Assembly: GCA_902600895.1 (NCBI GenBank) | Contig: CACKLF010000001.1 | Coordinates: forward strand, 62,001 to 126,000 | Direction of reading: 5' to 3' | Length of the DNA stretch: 64,000 nt | From: an uncultured Alphaproteobacteria bacterium | GTDB lineage: Bacteria; Pseudomonadota; Alphaproteobacteria; Rhodobacterales; Rhodobacteraceae | Translations under genes and position numbers: made by a program | The notes under the pieces: generated by a model | What the model saw: the letters and a program-made list of their open reading frames with translations, nothing else | The model's database searches: none | What the model was told of the DNA's origin: nothing | Shown: positions 62,511-64,000 of the stretch, piece by piece | How positions within the stretch are numbered: position 1 is the first letter of the stretch | Layout: each line of letters begins with the position of its first letter

Positions 62511-63548
62511 GTGAAAATTATGATTAGAATACGACAAGGACTTTTTATTTGTTCTTTAACAATCTTAATGTTTTTTGGATTTTTTATTGTACAAAAGGTT
62601 GATGCTAAAGAAACTCTAACAATTTATACCTATGAGAGTTTCATAACAGATTGGGGACCAGGGCCACAAATTAAAGAGGTCTTCGAAAAGAAATGTAATT
62701 GCGAATTAAAATTCGTGGGATTAGACAGTTCAATAGGCATCTTAGGAAGGTTACAGATAGAGGGAGAAAACTCAAATGCCGATATTGTCCTGGGATTGGA
62801 CACCAATCTAATTTCTGTAGCTGCAGAAACTGGATTATTTGCGCCTCACCAAGTTGATATTGCGAACAAAGTTAATTTGCCAAACTCAGTTACAGGCAAA
62901 TGGGAAGATAAAGCATTTTTGCCGTTTGATTGGGGATATTTTGCGTTTGTTTATGATAACGAAAAATTATCGAAGCCTCCATCATCCCTCAAGGGACTCG
63001 TGGAAGATGCGCAAGTCACCATAGTTATTCAAGATCCAAGAACAGCAACACCTGGCTTAGGGTTACTATTGTGGGTGAAATCGGTTTATGGAAAAGATGC
63101 AAAAGATGCATGGGAAAAGCTATCGGATAAAATTGTTACTACAACAAAAGGCTGGTGGGATGCGTACTCAATATTTCTAAACGGGGAGGCTGATATGGTT
63201 CTTTCATACTCAACGTCGCCAGCCTACCATATAATTGCCGAAGGCAAAGAAAATTACAAAGCTGCTCAGTTTGAAGAAGGGCATTACGTTCAAATAGAGG
63301 TAGCTGGATTACTTGAAAGTTCCAAAAAAAAAGATTTAGGAAGAGAGTTTTTAAAATTTATGCTTACAGATGATTTTCAGTCAATTATACCCACGACTAA
63401 CTGGATGTATTCCGTAACCTATACGCAGCAGCCACCTGAATTTAATGAGCTTATAAAGCCAAAAAATGCATTCTTGTTTAGTTCAGAGGAGGTAAATAAT
63501 AACAGAAAAGTATGGGTTGATGAGTGGCTTGAAGCACTAACAAAATAA
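62511..63548 (+). CDS. thiB: thiamine ABC transporter substrate-binding protein
   Basis: TLTIYTYESFITDWGPGPQIKEVFE; downstream of TPP riboswitch. Confidence 0.92.
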   Translation: MKIMIRIRQGLFICSLTILMFFGFFIVQKVDAKETLTIYTYESFITDWGPGPQIKEVFEKKCNCELKFVGLDSSIGILGRLQIEGENSNADIVLGLDTNLISVAAETGLFAPHQVDIANKVNLPNSVTGKWEDKAFLPFDWGYFAFVYDNEKLSKPPSSLKGLVEDAQVTIVIQDPRTATPGLGLLLWVKSVYGKDAKDAWEKLSDKIVTTTKGWWDAYSIFLNGEADMVLSYSTSPAYHIIAEGKENYKAAQFEEGHYVQIEVAGLLESSKKKDLGREFLKFMLTDDFQSIIPTTNWMYSVTYTQQPPEFNELIKPKNAFLFSSEEVNNNRKVWVDEWLEALTK

Positions 63549-63556
63549 AAGCCAGA

Positions 63557-64000
63557 ATGAGTCCTTCTATTGATGAAAAATTTAAATACCCTCTTGTGGG
63601 TCTTTCCTTAACCGTTATTATTTTTAGTGGTTCTCTGTCTATTTTATTGTATCTGTATAATTTTGGTGTGTCCTCACAAGAAGATGACCTAATAACGTTA
63701 TTGGAGGGCTCCAGAGCAATAACTACTTTCTGGATTTCTTTTAAACAGGCTACATTGTCATGCATAATAAGCTTTTGCCTCGCTATTCCAATTGCCTCCA
63801 TAATTGCTAGGCGCCATCAGTGGCGTGTTGTGTCGGTGCTATTTGCTATACTTGGATTAGTGCTAGTGATGCCTACAACTGTTGCTGCAATGGGAATATT
63901 GAAAGTATTTGGTTTGAATGGTTGGATTTCCAACTTACTTGATTATTTATCATTTGGAAGGTTAGGTTGGATTAATGTGTATGGAATGCATGGCCTAATT
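63557..64000 (+). CDS. thiP: thiamine ABC transporter permease, partial (runs off window end)
   Basis: MSPSIDEKFKYPLVGLSLTVII...FWISFKQATLSCIISFCLAIPIASIIARR. Confidence 0.85.
   Translation, partial: MSPSIDEKFKYPLVGLSLTVIIFSGSLSILLYLYNFGVSSQEDDLITLLEGSRAITTFWISFKQATLSCIISFCLAIPIASIIARRHQWRVVSVLFAILGLVLVMPTTVAAMGILKVFGLNGWISNLLDYLSFGRLGWINVYGMHGLI

Noticed and set aside
1-64000. CRISPR array, rRNA or tRNA genes
   Set aside because: no regularly spaced repeats with spacers and no recognisable rRNA/tRNA cloverleaf signatures were seen by eye; a tRNAscan/Infernal run would be decisive

Overview
AT-rich, gene-dense chromosomal segment that looks like a marine alphaproteobacterium (inferred from gene content: ruvCAB-ybgC-tolQRAB-pal-cpoB, a DmdA-type protein, DUF1489). 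Housekeeping genes dominate: lepA, rpmB, glmS, leuA, dnaE, hisS, rpsD, msrA, prmA, ruvCAB, tol-pal, tilS, ftsH, fhs, folD, rimO, aroQ. There is also a BMP-family ABC importer operon, a cobalt-type nitrile hydratase locus, and a TPP riboswitch before thiB/thiP. The most interesting region is the accessory block immediately downstream of glmS (about 9.5-16 kb). There the last codons of glmS (AAA TCA GTG ACG GTT GAA TGA = K-S-V-T-V-E-stop) recur, in the same orientation, at 9926, 12325, 14484, 14910 and 15330. These recurrences split the block into small cassettes. At least three cassettes carry their own inverted-repeat arms placed directly against the glmS-tail copies. The arm sequences differ between cassettes but are complementary within each one. 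One cassette (117-aa ORF) is present twice as a perfect 440-bp direct repeat whose ends fall inside the glmS-tail copies. I interpret this as a cassette array that uses the glmS 3' end as its attachment site and rebuilds the GlmS C-terminus at each insertion. No recombinase gene is recognisable in the window. All family assignments are from reading the sequence; no database search was run.
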